The notes below the pieces were generated by a model. The model made no database searches, had not been told where the DNA came from, and saw only the letters and a list, made by a program, of their open reading frames with translations. Positions 1-8,573 of a DNA stretch of 64,000 nt are shown here, in pieces (within the stretch, counting starts at the first letter, position 1; each line of letters opens with the position of its first letter). The position numbers and the translations under genes are program-made. Location: positions 310,001-374,000 of the forward strand of contig NZ_JAVDWH010000001.1 of assembly GCF_031457275.1 (NCBI RefSeq), written 5' to 3'. The DNA comes from Aeromicrobium panaciterrae (GTDB taxonomy: Bacteria > Actinomycetota > Actinomycetes > Propionibacteriales > Nocardioidaceae).

Positions 1-118
1 CGGAAACAGCCTCGACGAGGATCTCGCTGAACGCAGAAAGTACGGCGTCGGCTTCGGTCTTGCTGGTGCCTGCCTTCGACGCAAGGGCGGCAACGAGTTC
101 GTTGCGGGAAATGGCCAC
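1..118 (-). CDS. HU-family DNA-binding protein, 5' end only
   Basis: Only the first 39 codons are in the window; the rest lies beyond base 1. The start is GTG at 118, with GAGGAG about 5 bases upstream (124-129). The visible N-terminus (VAISRNELVAALASKAGTS) matches the start of HU/IHF histone-like proteins, where helices 1-2 form the dimer core: Asn-Glu-Leu-Val-Ala followed by Lys-Ala-Gly and Thr-Glu-Ala-Asp-Ala. HU proteins bend and compact DNA without strict sequence specificity. Actinobacteria often carry a long HupB with a lysine-rich tail; whether this copy has one cannot be seen. Confidence 0.8.
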   Translation of the reverse strand, partial: MAISRNELVAALASKAGTSKTEADAVLSAFSEILVEAVS

Positions 119-215
119 AAATGCTCCTCATGAATGGTGATGTGCGACGTCCAGTCTATGAACTCTCGCCAACAGATCCTTGGCCCCCCGTGGGCCTCCG
201 TGATTGTTACTGCTG

Positions 216-872
216 CTATCGCGCCCATTCTGACAGAGGTTGCCCAGCGACGAGCGCCGGGAGTGCCTCGAGATAGGTCACGCGGGGCCATTCCACGACG
301 CCGAGCGACTCCAGATGCGGGGTGCACCACTGCACGTCGATCAGTTCACTGTCGCCAACGATCTCGGTCAGCGCGACGAGGGCAACCTTCGACGCATCGG
401 TGACCTTGTGGAACATCGACTCTCCGGCAAAGAGCCCCCCGATGCTGAGTCCGTACAGTCCACCCACCAGGGCACCGTCGGCATCGCGGGTCTCGACGGA
501 ATGCGCCCAGCCGAGTCGGTGGAGGTTCACGTACGCCTCGCGGATCGCGCCGTCGATCCAGCTCCCGGGCCGAGTCGGGTCGGCACAAGCATCGATGACT
601 TCCTCAAAGGACTCATCGACGGTCACCGAAAGCTGGCGCACCGACCTCTTCAGGGATCGGGAGACCTTGAGTGTCGACGGCACCAGAATTCCGCGCTGCA
701 TCGGCGACCACCACAGCAATTCGCCGTCGTGGGGCATGGGGAACGCTCCATGTCGGTACGCATCCACGATCGTGCCGGGTTCGAGATCCGCCCCGCCCGC
801 CACGCAATCTTCATCCGGCCACTCGTCGGGTTCGAATCTCCACGGCGACGGCGCCAACGGCTGCGGGCTCAC
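216..872 (-). CDS. aat: Leucyl/phenylalanyl-tRNA--protein transferase
   Basis: Transfers Leu or Phe from aminoacyl-tRNA to proteins with N-terminal Lys or Arg, marking them for ClpS/ClpAP-type degradation (N-end rule). The 218-residue product has the family motifs: FPMPHDGELLWWSP near the N-terminus, a WIDGAIREAYVNLH segment, and the acceptor-site motif GGLYGLSIGGLFAGESMFH. I chose GTG at 872 because it overlaps the upstream phosphotransferase stop as GTGA, typical of translational coupling. A longer in-frame reading to 926 would overlap that gene by 58 bases. It is the second gene of a two-gene operon whose leaderless promoter is at 1841-1846. Confidence 0.9.
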   Translation of the reverse strand: MSPQPLAPSPWRFEPDEWPDEDCVAGGADLEPGTIVDAYRHGAFPMPHDGELLWWSPMQRGILVPSTLKVSRSLKRSVRQLSVTVDESFEEVIDACADPTRPGSWIDGAIREAYVNLHRLGWAHSVETRDADGALVGGLYGLSIGGLFAGESMFHKVTDASKVALVALTEIVGDSELIDVQWCTPHLESLGVVEWPRVTYLEALPALVAGQPLSEWAR

Positions 873-1834
873 GGCTCGAGGACGCGTTTCAGGTGGTAGA
901 GCGGAGCGTCTCCCCACTCTTTCCACTCAGCGGCGGTGGCGTCTGCGAGGCAGGCCCACCAGGTCAGCGCGCGATTGACCGGCTGAGTCAGGGCTGTTGC
1001 GTCCCACTGACCGGCGAGCTCGGCGACCGTGAGCCCCCAGACGTCCGTGTAGGCATCGACGAGATCGCCCCAGACGAGTTCCGTACGCGCCTCGATCCAG
1101 CCGTACGGGACGCTGAGCACCTCAGCAGCATGCGACCACTGGCCGTCACCGAAGTCGAAGATCCTCAAACCCGCATCTGCGGGCGCGAACACGTTCCACG
1201 GGTGAAGGTCGCCGTGCTGCCACGTGGCCGGTAGTGGTCCCTCGACCAGCAACTGCGCCGCGTCTGCGATGGCATCGCGCTTGGCTCGCAGCTCACGCTC
1301 AAGGTCCGGCGAAACATGTGACGGATGGTCGTCAGGAAGGCCTGCGAACGTGTCGACGATCCGGTCGAATCGTTCCGGCACTGTGATTGGCGAGCAGTCC
1401 GGCAGTCCGGTGGCAATCAGGTCTTGACGGTGATCGGCCACCACGCGCTGGATGCGCGCCGTCTCGGCGAGCAGCATTCGCCAGTCGTCCGCGGTGGGTT
1501 CGTGGCTGTCGCCGAGCGTCGTACCGCGATCTTCGGTCACGATCCATCCACGGTCGGCGTCGATCGCGAACGGCACGTCCACGGCGTCCGGCACGATACG
1601 CGCCAGCTCCGCGTGCAGCAGCGGCTCGAATGCCATCGACGCACAGTTGGCCTTGAACCAGAGGGTCCCGGCATCCGTCGGCACGACGAGCTGTGTCGAC
1701 CACGGGCGCACGCGGGGCTGGGTGATCTCGCCGGTGACCGAACGGCCGCTCGTGGCGAGGTGGTCGCCGATCCAGTCCTCGGCCGTACGGCGCCACTCAT
1801 CGCTGGCGACGTGCTCAGAGAACGGACGACCCAT
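869..1834 (-). CDS. Aminoglycoside phosphotransferase (APH) family protein
   Basis: Kinase-like phosphotransferase of 321 residues. The catalytic loop HGDLHPWNV (Brenner motif) is at about residues 208-216, and the metal-binding IFDFGD motif follows at about 226-231. The family includes antibiotic, choline, homoserine and fructosamine kinases, so the substrate cannot be told from sequence. There is no signal peptide, so it should be cytoplasmic. ATG at 1834 follows a TACGCT box by exactly 6 bases, indicating a leaderless mRNA. It overlaps aat by 4 bases. An amino-acid or sugar kinase role is as plausible as resistance. Confidence 0.75.
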   Translation of the reverse strand: MGRPFSEHVASDEWRRTAEDWIGDHLATSGRSVTGEITQPRVRPWSTQLVVPTDAGTLWFKANCASMAFEPLLHAELARIVPDAVDVPFAIDADRGWIVTEDRGTTLGDSHEPTADDWRMLLAETARIQRVVADHRQDLIATGLPDCSPITVPERFDRIVDTFAGLPDDHPSHVSPDLERELRAKRDAIADAAQLLVEGPLPATWQHGDLHPWNVFAPADAGLRIFDFGDGQWSHAAEVLSVPYGWIEARTELVWGDLVDAYTDVWGLTVAELAGQWDATALTQPVNRALTWWACLADATAAEWKEWGDAPLYHLKRVLEP

Positions 1835-1840
1835 GCGATC

Positions 1841-1846
1841 AGCGTA
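1841..1846 (-). promoter_or_regulatory. Leaderless -10 box for the APH-aat operon
   Basis: TACGCT on the minus strand, six bases before ATG at 1834. It fits TANNNT at the spacing expected when transcription starts at the A of the start codon. Confidence 0.6.
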
Positions 1847-1862
1847 GTAACGAGCGTCCTCC

Positions 1863-1868
1863 TATGCT
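1863..1868 (+). promoter_or_regulatory. Leaderless -10 box for the EcsC-family gene
   Basis: TATGCT, six bases before ATG at 1875. It is divergent from the box at 1841-1846, so the two promoters sit back to back within 40 bases. Confidence 0.6.
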
Positions 1869-1874
1869 TGCCAG

Positions 1875-2543
1875 ATGGGAGTCCGAGGCAAGCTCGCCGC
1901 AACTGCGGCCACCAAGCTGGCTCCCCAGGTCGCGTCTGGCTATGTGCGGACGGTGCTCGACCAAGCGATCGACGGCATCGGACCACTCCGTTCTGCAGCG
2001 GCAACTGCGGACACCAAGCTCGTCGACCACAACGGTGATGTCGAGTTGGCCGTACGTGGCCTCATCCGTCTTCACTCCGGTCTGGCCGGTGTCCAGGGGT
2101 TCGTGACCAACCTCGGCGGATTCGCCGCGATGGCCATCGCGATGCCAGCCAACGTCGTGGGCGTGACGCTCGTGCAGTGCCATCTCGTCGCCGGGATCGC
2201 GCACCTGCGCGGCTACGACCTCGAGGATCCGCGCGTACGAAACGCGATCCTCGCCTGCATGCTCGGCGAGGACTCCGTACGCGACCTGCTCAAGCACAAG
2301 CGACTTCCATCGTCGCCGATGGCACTGGCAACGTCTCCCGTGCACGACCCCGAACTCGACAACACGCTCTCGCGCGAGGTGACGGCCGAGCTGGTCGCTC
2401 GTACGGCCGGCCGCCGCGTGGTGACCTTGATCGGTCGCCGGGTGCCATTCCTCGGCGGTGCCGTCGGCGGATCCAGTGACGCGTACGCAACGTGGCAGAT
2501 CGGTGCCTACGCCGCCGACGAGCTCAAGGAACGCCGCATCTAG
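1875..2543 (+). CDS. EcsC family protein
   Basis: Product of 222 residues resembling the EcsC family (named after a gene of the B. subtilis ecs ABC locus, biochemical role unknown). Features visible: a central glycine/alanine-rich amphipathic region with FVTNLGGFAAMAIAMPANV, then HLRGYDLEDPRVRNAILAC and a C-terminal PFLGGAVGGSSDAY segment, all typical of the family. It probably associates with membranes, but no clear transmembrane helix is certain. A -10 box six bases upstream of the ATG argues for a leaderless message. The gene stands alone, divergent from the APH-aat operon. All three of its GTA codons precede CGN codons. Confidence 0.75.
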   Translation: MGVRGKLAATAATKLAPQVASGYVRTVLDQAIDGIGPLRSAAATADTKLVDHNGDVELAVRGLIRLHSGLAGVQGFVTNLGGFAAMAIAMPANVVGVTLVQCHLVAGIAHLRGYDLEDPRVRNAILACMLGEDSVRDLLKHKRLPSSPMALATSPVHDPELDNTLSREVTAELVARTAGRRVVTLIGRRVPFLGGAVGGSSDAYATWQIGAYAADELKERRI

Positions 2544-2560
2544 TTGTCAGTGCCGACGCC

Positions 2561-2566
2561 TACCGT
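2561..2566 (+). promoter_or_regulatory. Leaderless -10 box for the YunG-like gene
   Basis: TACCGT, seven bases before ATG at 2574. It is the only one of the strong set with seven rather than six bases. Confidence 0.5.
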
Positions 2567-2573
2567 CGTCCGC

Positions 2574-2951
2574 ATGACGCTCGAAGCCGTGATCCTCGCA
2601 CTGCGCGAGTCCTGGGGACCTGACACCTGTGCGCCCGAGGATGTTGCGGACTGGACTCCCGACAATCCGTCCCGCGGCCAGTGCGCCACGACTGCCCTCG
2701 TGTTGCACGACTTCTTCGGCGGATCGCTGGTCATGGGTGAGGTCATCGTTGACGGTCAGCGTGTCGACTTCCACTGGTGGAACCGGCTTCCTGATGGCGA
2801 GCAGGTCGACCTCACGCTGGAGCAGTTCGGCCCTCACGAACACGTGGTCGGAGCGATGGAAGTTGTCCGACCGACCGGCAAGACGCGCATGGACACGCAA
2901 TACGCCTTGCTCGCGTCGCGGGTGACGGCTCGCTTGGCACAGTCAGCCTAG
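2574..2951 (+). CDS. YunG-like conserved hypothetical protein
   Basis: Product of 125 residues resembling the YunG family of small cytosolic proteins with no assigned function. Visible family hallmarks are the NPSRGQCATTALVLHDFFGG stretch with a conserved Cys, GQRVDFHWWNRLPDG, and a following DLTLEQF motif. The Cys plus His/Asp pattern recalls a papain-like or transglutaminase-like fold, which is only an inference. ATG at 2574 is preferred over TTG at 2544 because a -10 box lies just upstream of it. Its 3' end overlaps the end of convergent mvaB by 9 bases. Confidence 0.65.
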   Translation: MTLEAVILALRESWGPDTCAPEDVADWTPDNPSRGQCATTALVLHDFFGGSLVMGEVIVDGQRVDFHWWNRLPDGEQVDLTLEQFGPHEHVVGAMEVVRPTGKTRMDTQYALLASRVTARLAQSA

Positions 2952-3854
2952 GGCGCGTACGACGGCGCTGGCCGGCTCCTTGCCGAGCTGCTGACCCATC
3001 CACACGCTGGTCGCGACAAGCGCTTCCAGGTCGACGCCGTGCTCGATGCCGAGACCGTTGAGCATCCAGACGAGATCCTCGGTGGCGAGATTGCCGGTGG
3101 CACTCTCGGCGTACGGGCATCCGCCGAGACCACCAGCCGAAGCATCAAAGGTCGTGATGCCGTGGCAAAGCGCGGCATAGGCGTTCGCAAGCGCCTGTCC
3201 GTACGTGTCGTGAAAGTGCATCGCGAGGCTCTGCACCCCAACGCCTGACTCACCGAACGCGTCGATCAACGCTCCGACCTGAGCTGCCGTTCCAACGCCG
3301 ATCGTGTCGCCCAGTGAGAGCTGCGATGCGCCGAGATCCAGCAGGCGCTTGCCCGCGGTGACGACCTGGTCGATCGGAACGTCGCCCTCCCACGGATCGC
3401 CGAAACACATCGAGACGTATGCGCGCACGTCGAGTCCGGCCTCCCGAGCGCGGACGACCACGGGCCCGAACATGGCGAACTGATCATCGAGCGTTGAGTT
3501 CAGGTTCTTCTGCGCGAAGGTCTCCGTCGCGCTGCCGAAGATTGCGATGTGCGTGCAGCCCGCCTCGAGGGCACGATCGAGGCCGCGTTCATTGGGCACC
3601 AACACCGGCAGCGGCACCGGTCCATCGAGCTGAAGGCGTGCGACGAGTTCAGCCGCATCGGCGAGCTGTGGGACCCATTTCGGATGTACGAAGCTGGTCG
3701 CCTCGACGATCGGCAGTCCAGCCGCGACGAGGCGGTCGATGAATTCGGCCTTGACCTCAAGCGGCACGATGACGGACTCGTTCTGCAGACCGTCACGAGG
3801 TCCGACCTCATAGATCGTGACCTGCTTCGGAAGCTCCGCGTCGCGGACGATCAC
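2943..3854 (-). CDS. mvaB: Hydroxymethylglutaryl-CoA lyase
   Basis: Cleaves (S)-HMG-CoA to acetoacetate and acetyl-CoA, the last step of leucine catabolism. The 303-residue TIM-barrel protein shows the N-terminal substrate/metal motif VGPRDGLQNE, a HFHDTYGQALANAYAAL metal-binding helix, and the family signature around GGLGGCPYAESATGN with the catalytic Cys. GTG at 3854 overlaps the mccA stop as GTGA, so it is coupled to the carboxylase. The neighbours (both methylcrotonyl-CoA carboxylase subunits) make the leucine-pathway assignment firm compared with other DRE-TIM aldolases. Confidence 0.9.
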   Translation of the reverse strand: MIVRDAELPKQVTIYEVGPRDGLQNESVIVPLEVKAEFIDRLVAAGLPIVEATSFVHPKWVPQLADAAELVARLQLDGPVPLPVLVPNERGLDRALEAGCTHIAIFGSATETFAQKNLNSTLDDQFAMFGPVVVRAREAGLDVRAYVSMCFGDPWEGDVPIDQVVTAGKRLLDLGASQLSLGDTIGVGTAAQVGALIDAFGESGVGVQSLAMHFHDTYGQALANAYAALCHGITTFDASAGGLGGCPYAESATGNLATEDLVWMLNGLGIEHGVDLEALVATSVWMGQQLGKEPASAVVRALG

Positions 3855-5704
3855 GCCGGATCCACCGTGAACAGCAAGTGCTTGATCGGCACCTGATCGC
3901 CGACCGCCGCACCGACATGCGCGACGACGCCGTCGTACGGAGCCAGCAAGGCGAGCTCCATCTTCATGGCTTCAACCACACCCAGGCGGTCTCCGAGTGC
4001 GACCACATCACCTTCGGCGACATCGATCCGCAGCACAGTCCCGGGCATGGGGGAGACGACATCGGCTTCCGTCGAAGCACCTCGTTGGTGACCGCCGCGC
4101 ATCGGGTCTGGCGTCTCGAACGTCCAGACTGCACCGTGCCACGAGATCAAGACGTGATCGCCCTCGATGATCGCGAGCGCGCCAGCGTCGGCGTAGTCCT
4201 CGATCTGGAAGGCGTATGACCAGCGGCCGCCGTCTTCATCGTCCAGCTCAACCAGGGTTGGCGCTGGGTCACCGCCGGAGCGCCAGCCGTCGTTGACCGA
4301 GAACGGCGCTTCGCCGTCTAGCGTCATGTAGCGCGCCCGTAACTTGGCGGCCGCGACCGCCGCCTCCTCGGGCACCGTCGGGCGTTCGAGCAGGTCCGCC
4401 GAAGCGTCGCTGTCGAGCCAGCCGGTGTGCACTTCGCCCGCCGCGAACTCGTCGCTCGCGACGAGCCGGCGCAGGAAACCGGTGTTGGTCGTGATGCCAA
4501 ACAGACCCGTGTTGTCCAGCGCCGCGACCATCTCAGCAATCGCATTGCCTCGATCCGCACCCGACACGATCACCTTGCCGAGCATCGGGTCGTACGCGGT
4601 CGACACGTCGTGGTTGCGCTCGAGGTCCGTCTCGACTCGTGCGGCATCCGGCCAAGCGGCGTCGAGCACGTGACCGGCCTGCGGAAGAAAGCCCGTGTAG
4701 GGGTCCTCGGCGTACACACGCACCTCGATGGCGTGACCCGTCGACGTGATCTCGTTTTGGGCAAGCGGCAGGTCCTGACCCGCGGCGACCGTGAACTGCC
4801 ACTGCACCAGGTCGAGCCCTGTGATCTCTTCGGTGACACAGTGCTCGACCTGTAGCCGGGTGTTCATCTCGAGGAAGTAGGCCTCACCGCCAGCGACGAG
4901 GAACTCGACTGTGCCGGCGCCGGTGTAGCCGACCTCCTTGCACAGCGCGACGGACGAATCGTGGAGCGTTGAGCGGAGATCGTCACTGAGACCGAAGGCG
5001 GGCGCTTCCTCGACAACCTTCTGATGGCGACGCTGGGCCGAACAGTCGCGTTCGAAGAGGTGCACGACATTGCCCGCGTTGTCGCCGAAGACCTGCACCT
5101 CGACGTGACGGCCTGACTCGATGTACTTCTCCACCAGCATCGTGTCGTCGCCGAAGGCCGAGGCAGCTTCACGCCGCGCGGCCTCAAGCGCCGGCGCGTA
5201 GTCCTTGGCGTCCTCGACGATGCGCATGCCCTTGCCGCCTCCGCCGGCCGCGGCCTTGACCAGTACGGGGTACGCGTCGGCAGGAACGTTGGTCGGATCG
5301 AACTGCGGAGTGACCGGTACGCCGGCCTTCTCGGCAATCGCCCGTGCCCTGTCCTTGCGGCCCATCGCGTCCATGACCTCGGCCGTCGGGCCGATGAACA
5401 CGAGCCCGGCACCAACGACCGCGCGAGCGAACTCGGCCCGCTCCGACAGGAATCCGTAACCCGGGTGGATCGCCTCGGCACCCGACTCCTTCGCAGCAGC
5501 GAGCAGTCGGTCGATGTTGAGGTACGACTCGTTGGCCGCAGTCGGCCCGAGGTGCACGGCATCGTCGGCGAGTTGCACGTACGGCGCGTCAGCATCGGCG
5601 TCGGAGTAGACCGCGATGCTACGAAGGCCCGCTTCGCGACAGGCGAGAATCACGCGGCGAGCAATCTCGCCGCGGTTAGCGACAAGAACAGAACTGAATG
5701 TCAT
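3851..5704 (-). CDS. mccA: Methylcrotonyl-CoA carboxylase, biotin carboxylase/BCCP subunit
   Basis: Alpha subunit (617 residues) combining ATP-grasp biotin carboxylase and biotin carrier domains. The N-terminal FSSVLVANRGEIARRV motif, the glycine-rich ATP loop KAAAGGGGKGMRIV and the EMNTRLQVEH motif mark the carboxylase (about residues 1-445). The C-terminal lipoyl-like domain ends in VEAMKMELALLAP, with the biotinylated Lys at about residue 581. ATG at 5704 has GGAGG 8 bases upstream and begins exactly at the conserved NRGE region. The intervening domain matches the BT region of MCC/PCC enzymes. With mccB and mvaB next to it, 3-methylcrotonyl-CoA is the likely substrate. Propionyl- or acetyl-CoA carboxylation is the alternative. 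Confidence 0.88.
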   Translation of the reverse strand: MTFSSVLVANRGEIARRVILACREAGLRSIAVYSDADADAPYVQLADDAVHLGPTAANESYLNIDRLLAAAKESGAEAIHPGYGFLSERAEFARAVVGAGLVFIGPTAEVMDAMGRKDRARAIAEKAGVPVTPQFDPTNVPADAYPVLVKAAAGGGGKGMRIVEDAKDYAPALEAARREAASAFGDDTMLVEKYIESGRHVEVQVFGDNAGNVVHLFERDCSAQRRHQKVVEEAPAFGLSDDLRSTLHDSSVALCKEVGYTGAGTVEFLVAGGEAYFLEMNTRLQVEHCVTEEITGLDLVQWQFTVAAGQDLPLAQNEITSTGHAIEVRVYAEDPYTGFLPQAGHVLDAAWPDAARVETDLERNHDVSTAYDPMLGKVIVSGADRGNAIAEMVAALDNTGLFGITTNTGFLRRLVASDEFAAGEVHTGWLDSDASADLLERPTVPEEAAVAAAKLRARYMTLDGEAPFSVNDGWRSGGDPAPTLVELDDEDGGRWSYAFQIEDYADAGALAIIEGDHVLISWHGAVWTFETPDPMRGGHQRGASTEADVVSPMPGTVLRIDVAEGDVVALGDRLGVVEAMKMELALLAPYDGVVAHVGAAVGDQVPIKHLLFTVDPA

Positions 5705-5782
5705 CGCCGTGACCCTCCTCGGAGACCTAACTGGACCACACGCTCGGTGCGGCAGAGACAACGTTGCGTAACCATAGGCTCG

Positions 5783-7324
5783 CTACATTCGGAAGACGCC
5801 GAAGCGCGGTTCGGGAGTCGGTACGGCCGTGGCGACCTGCAGCCCCATAGCCAGGACGCGACGCGTGTCGACGGGGTCGATGATGCCGTCGTCCCACAGC
5901 CGCGCACTGGAGTAGTAGGGCGAGCCCTGCGCGTCGAACTGTTCGCGGATCGGAGCGCGGAAGTCGGCCTCGTCCTCCGCCGACCATTCCTCGCCGCGGG
6001 CTTCCATTCCATCGCGCTTCACGGTTGCCAGCACGGCCGAGGCCTGCTCGCCGCCCATCACCGAGATCTTGGCGTTGGGCCACATCCAGAGGAATCGCGG
6101 ATCGTACGCACGCCCGCACATGCCGTAGTTGCCAGCGCCGTACGAGCCACCGATCACGACCGTGAACTTCGGCACGACCGATGATGCGACGGCCGTAACG
6201 AGCTTGGCGCCGTCTTTGGCGATGCCACGGTTCTCGTACTCCTGCCCGACCATGAAGCCGGTGATGTTCTGCAGGAAGACCAGCGGAATGCCGCGCTGGT
6301 TGGCGAGCTCGACGAAGTGCGCGCCCTTGAGCGATGACTCGCTGAACAGGATGCCGTTGTTGGCGACGATCGCGACGGGGTAGCCACAGATTCGGGCGAA
6401 GCCGCAGACCAGAGTCTCGCCGTACAGCGGCTTGAACTCATGGAGACGCGAATCGTCGACAAGCCGGCGGATGACCTCCCGCACGTCGTACGGCGTGCGG
6501 CCGTCGGTCGGGACAACGTCGTACAGCGTTTCGGGATCCTCGCGAGGTTCGACCGACTCGTGCGGCGGCGGCAGGCTTGTGGGGCGCTCAAGCGTTCCGA
6601 CGATCGAGCGGACGATCTGCAGAGCATGCTCGTCGTCGTCGGCCAGATGATCGACGACACCGGACGTACGGGCGTGCACGTCACCACCGCCCAGGTCCTC
6701 GGCGGTGACGACCTCGCCGGTTGCAGCCTTCACCAATGGGGGACCGGCCAAGAAGATCGTGCCCTGGTCCTTCACGATGACCGTCTCGTCGCTCATCGCC
6801 GGTACGTACGCGCCACCGGCGGTGCACGAACCCATGACAGCGGCAATCTGCGGGATCTGCTTCGCCGACATTTGGGCCTGGTTGAAGAAGATGCGGCCGA
6901 AGTGTTCGCGATCGGGGAAGACCTCGTCCTGCATCGGCAGGAACGCGCCACCTGAGTCGACGAGGTAGACGCATGGCAGGTGGTTCTCCGCGGCAATGGT
7001 CTGCGCACGAAGGTGCTTCTTGACCGTCATCGGGTAGTAGGTGCCACCCTTCACGGTCGCGTCGTTCGCGACGATGACGCATTCGCGGCCGCTCACTCGG
7101 CCGATGCCAGCGATCACGCCAGCGCTCGGCACCTCGCCTCCGTACATGTCGTACGCGGCCAGCGCGCCGATCTCGAGGAAGGGCGAGCCCGGGTCAAGCA
7201 GATGATCAATCCGGTCACGGGGCAGCAGCTTTCCGCGGTCAACATGACGTTGACGCGACTTCTCGTTGCCTCCGAGACGGACAGCGGCCAAGCGGGCACG
7301 CAGATCGTCAACCAGTTCACGCAT
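5783..7324 (-). CDS. mccB: Methylcrotonyl-CoA carboxylase carboxyltransferase (beta) subunit
   Basis: Carboxyltransferase of 513 residues that moves CO2 from carboxybiotin to the acyl-CoA. The motif [18 protein letters not shown] and the following [24 protein letters not shown] are typical of the MCC beta branch rather than propionyl-CoA carboxylases. An oxyanion-forming Gly-rich segment ([16 protein letters not shown]) and the C-terminal [20 protein letters not shown] are present. It is the first gene of the leu/isovalerate operon mccB-mccA-mvaB. The ATG at 7324 lies six bases from a TAACCT -10 box that is embedded in a TetR-type operator, so the operon should be repressed by the divergent regulator. 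Isovaleryl-CoA dehydrogenase and methylglutaconyl-CoA hydratase are not adjacent. Confidence 0.9.
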   Translation of the reverse strand: MRELVDDLRARLAAVRLGGNEKSRQRHVDRGKLLPRDRIDHLLDPGSPFLEIGALAAYDMYGGEVPSAGVIAGIGRVSGRECVIVANDATVKGGTYYPMTVKKHLRAQTIAAENHLPCVYLVDSGGAFLPMQDEVFPDREHFGRIFFNQAQMSAKQIPQIAAVMGSCTAGGAYVPAMSDETVIVKDQGTIFLAGPPLVKAATGEVVTAEDLGGGDVHARTSGVVDHLADDDEHALQIVRSIVGTLERPTSLPPPHESVEPREDPETLYDVVPTDGRTPYDVREVIRRLVDDSRLHEFKPLYGETLVCGFARICGYPVAIVANNGILFSESSLKGAHFVELANQRGIPLVFLQNITGFMVGQEYENRGIAKDGAKLVTAVASSVVPKFTVVIGGSYGAGNYGMCGRAYDPRFLWMWPNAKISVMGGEQASAVLATVKRDGMEARGEEWSAEDEADFRAPIREQFDAQGSPYYSSARLWDDGIIDPVDTRRVLAMGLQVATAVPTPEPRFGVFRM

Positions 7325-7330
7325 GGCAAA

Positions 7331-7336
7331 AGGTTA
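7331..7336 (-). promoter_or_regulatory. Leaderless -10 box for mccB
   Basis: TAACCT on the minus strand, six bases before ATG at 7324. Four of its bases lie inside the operator at 7333-7348. Confidence 0.5.
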
Positions 7337-7348
7337 ACAGTCGTTAAC
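7333..7348. promoter_or_regulatory. Probable TetR operator between mccB and its regulator
   Basis: GTTAAC-AGTC-GTTAAC: two GTTAAC palindromes four bases apart, forming a 16-bp inverted repeat. It overlaps the mccB -10 box and lies about where the -35 region of the regulator gene must be. One bound dimer could therefore repress both the catabolic operon and the regulator. Confidence 0.65.
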
Positions 7349-7358
7349 CAGAATCGGC

Positions 7359-7364
7359 TACTCT
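7359..7364 (+). promoter_or_regulatory. Leaderless -10 box for the TetR gene at 7371
   Basis: TACTCT, six bases before the GTG start at 7371. There is no ribosome-binding site in the six-base gap, consistent with a leaderless mRNA. Confidence 0.55.
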
Positions 7365-7370
7365 GCTCTT

Positions 7371-7922
7371 GTGACCGTTCGACGCCCGCAGCAGATTCTC
7401 GACACCGCAGCCAAGCTATTCGCTGAGCGAGGCTTCCATGGTGTGTCCGTGCATGACATCGGAAATGCGTGTGGCATCTCTGGTCCCGCACTCTACAAGC
7501 ACTTCGCCAGCAAAAACGACATCCTGACGCAGTCGCTCACGGCGATCAGTGAACGCCTGCTCGCGGAGGGACTGGCGCGCCGAGATGCAGCCAACACTCC
7601 GGGTGAGGCGCTCGAGGGCTTGATCGGCTGGCACATCGACTTCGCGCTGAGCAATCCCGCGCTGATCGTCATCCAGGAACGCGAGTGGGCCAACCTCGAG
7701 AGTGCCGGTCGCAAGGAAGTGCGCTCCTTGCAGCTCGCCTATATCGACGTGTGGGTCGACACCGTACGTTCGCTGCGCGGTGATCTCGGGCCCCAAGAGG
7801 CCCGGGCCTGCGTACAAGCGACGTTTGGCCTGATCAACTCCACCCCGCACAGTGCCCGGATCAGCGCACCGGCGATGCGGGCTCGACTGGCGCGTATGGC
7901 TCGGGCGGCTCTGCTCTCATAG
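7371..7922 (+). CDS. TetR/AcrR family regulator of the leucine-degradation operon
   Basis: Regulator of 183 residues. The N-terminal helix-turn-helix is clear (RPQQILDTAAKLFAERGFHG then ACGISGPALYKHFASKNDIL, residues about 5-52). The helical C-terminal domain would bind a ligand, possibly an acyl-CoA intermediate of leucine breakdown. It is divergent from mccB with the operator GTTAAC-N4-GTTAAC between them, so regulation of that operon and autoregulation are inferred. The start is GTG at 7371, placed by the leaderless -10 box. The specific ligand is unknown. Confidence 0.8.
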   Translation: MTVRRPQQILDTAAKLFAERGFHGVSVHDIGNACGISGPALYKHFASKNDILTQSLTAISERLLAEGLARRDAANTPGEALEGLIGWHIDFALSNPALIVIQEREWANLESAGRKEVRSLQLAYIDVWVDTVRSLRGDLGPQEARACVQATFGLINSTPHSARISAPAMRARLARMARAALLS

Positions 7923-7953
7923 GATTCGAGCACCCAAACTTCAGGAGCTCACC

Positions 7954-8484
7954 ATGGTGGATCTCGGCAAGCTGCTCGGCGGCTTCGACTCTAAGAAGCT
8001 GCAAGAAGTCATCGACCTCGTCTGGGATAACAAGGACGATCTGGCCAACAGTGCTCAGTTCGCCAAAGAGATCCCCGACCTCATTCGCACCCTGGCCAGC
8101 GGGCTGTCCGAGGCGGGCGGTCAGGCTCGCGCAGCAGGACTCGCACTGGTCGGCGACGACGGCAAGTCCGGTGCCACCACCAAGCTCGGCAGCAGCGCCA
8201 AGACGCTCGGATCCATCGCCGAGAACCTCGCCTCGGTCGCCAAGTTCGTGACTGACGCGGCTGACGACATCAAGGGTGTGCCGCTCATGGGCGGTCCCGC
8301 CAAGCAGCTCAGCGGTGCTGCCAAGACCATCCACGGCACGACGACCAGCCTCGGCGGACTCGCTGACGACCTGGTCGGACTGGCTGACATCCTCGGCAAC
8401 GTCGGTGCGGCTCTCGGCAAACTCGGCGACAGCCTGGACTCGTCCGGAACCAAGGCACAGGGCTTTTTCGGCGCGCCTGCTTGA
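7954..8484 (+). CDS. Hypothetical protein of amphipathic helices
   Basis: I do not recognise this 176-residue protein. The start is ATG at 7954 with AGGAG at 7943-7947. It has no signal peptide or strong membrane helix. After a charged N-terminal part (residues about 1-50), it consists of low-complexity stretches rich in Ala, Gly, Ser, Leu and Thr with regularly spaced Lys/Asp, e.g. KLGSSAKTLGSIAENLASVA and LGGLADDLVGLADILGNVG. This suggests long amphipathic helices of the kind that pack as bundles or lie on a surface (lipid, polymer granule or envelope). It is followed after 89 bases by another small Gly-rich protein on the same strand, and the two may be co-transcribed up to the terminator at 8875. 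Confidence 0.7.
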   Translation: MVDLGKLLGGFDSKKLQEVIDLVWDNKDDLANSAQFAKEIPDLIRTLASGLSEAGGQARAAGLALVGDDGKSGATTKLGSSAKTLGSIAENLASVAKFVTDAADDIKGVPLMGGPAKQLSGAAKTIHGTTTSLGGLADDLVGLADILGNVGAALGKLGDSLDSSGTKAQGFFGAPA

Positions 8485-8573
8485 GCGTTGAGATGCTTCC
8501 ATTCCGGCTCGCGACGGGTCTAGTTTGAAACCGTTCGCTTGAACCGTCAGGCGACATCTAGAAGGAGAACCTG

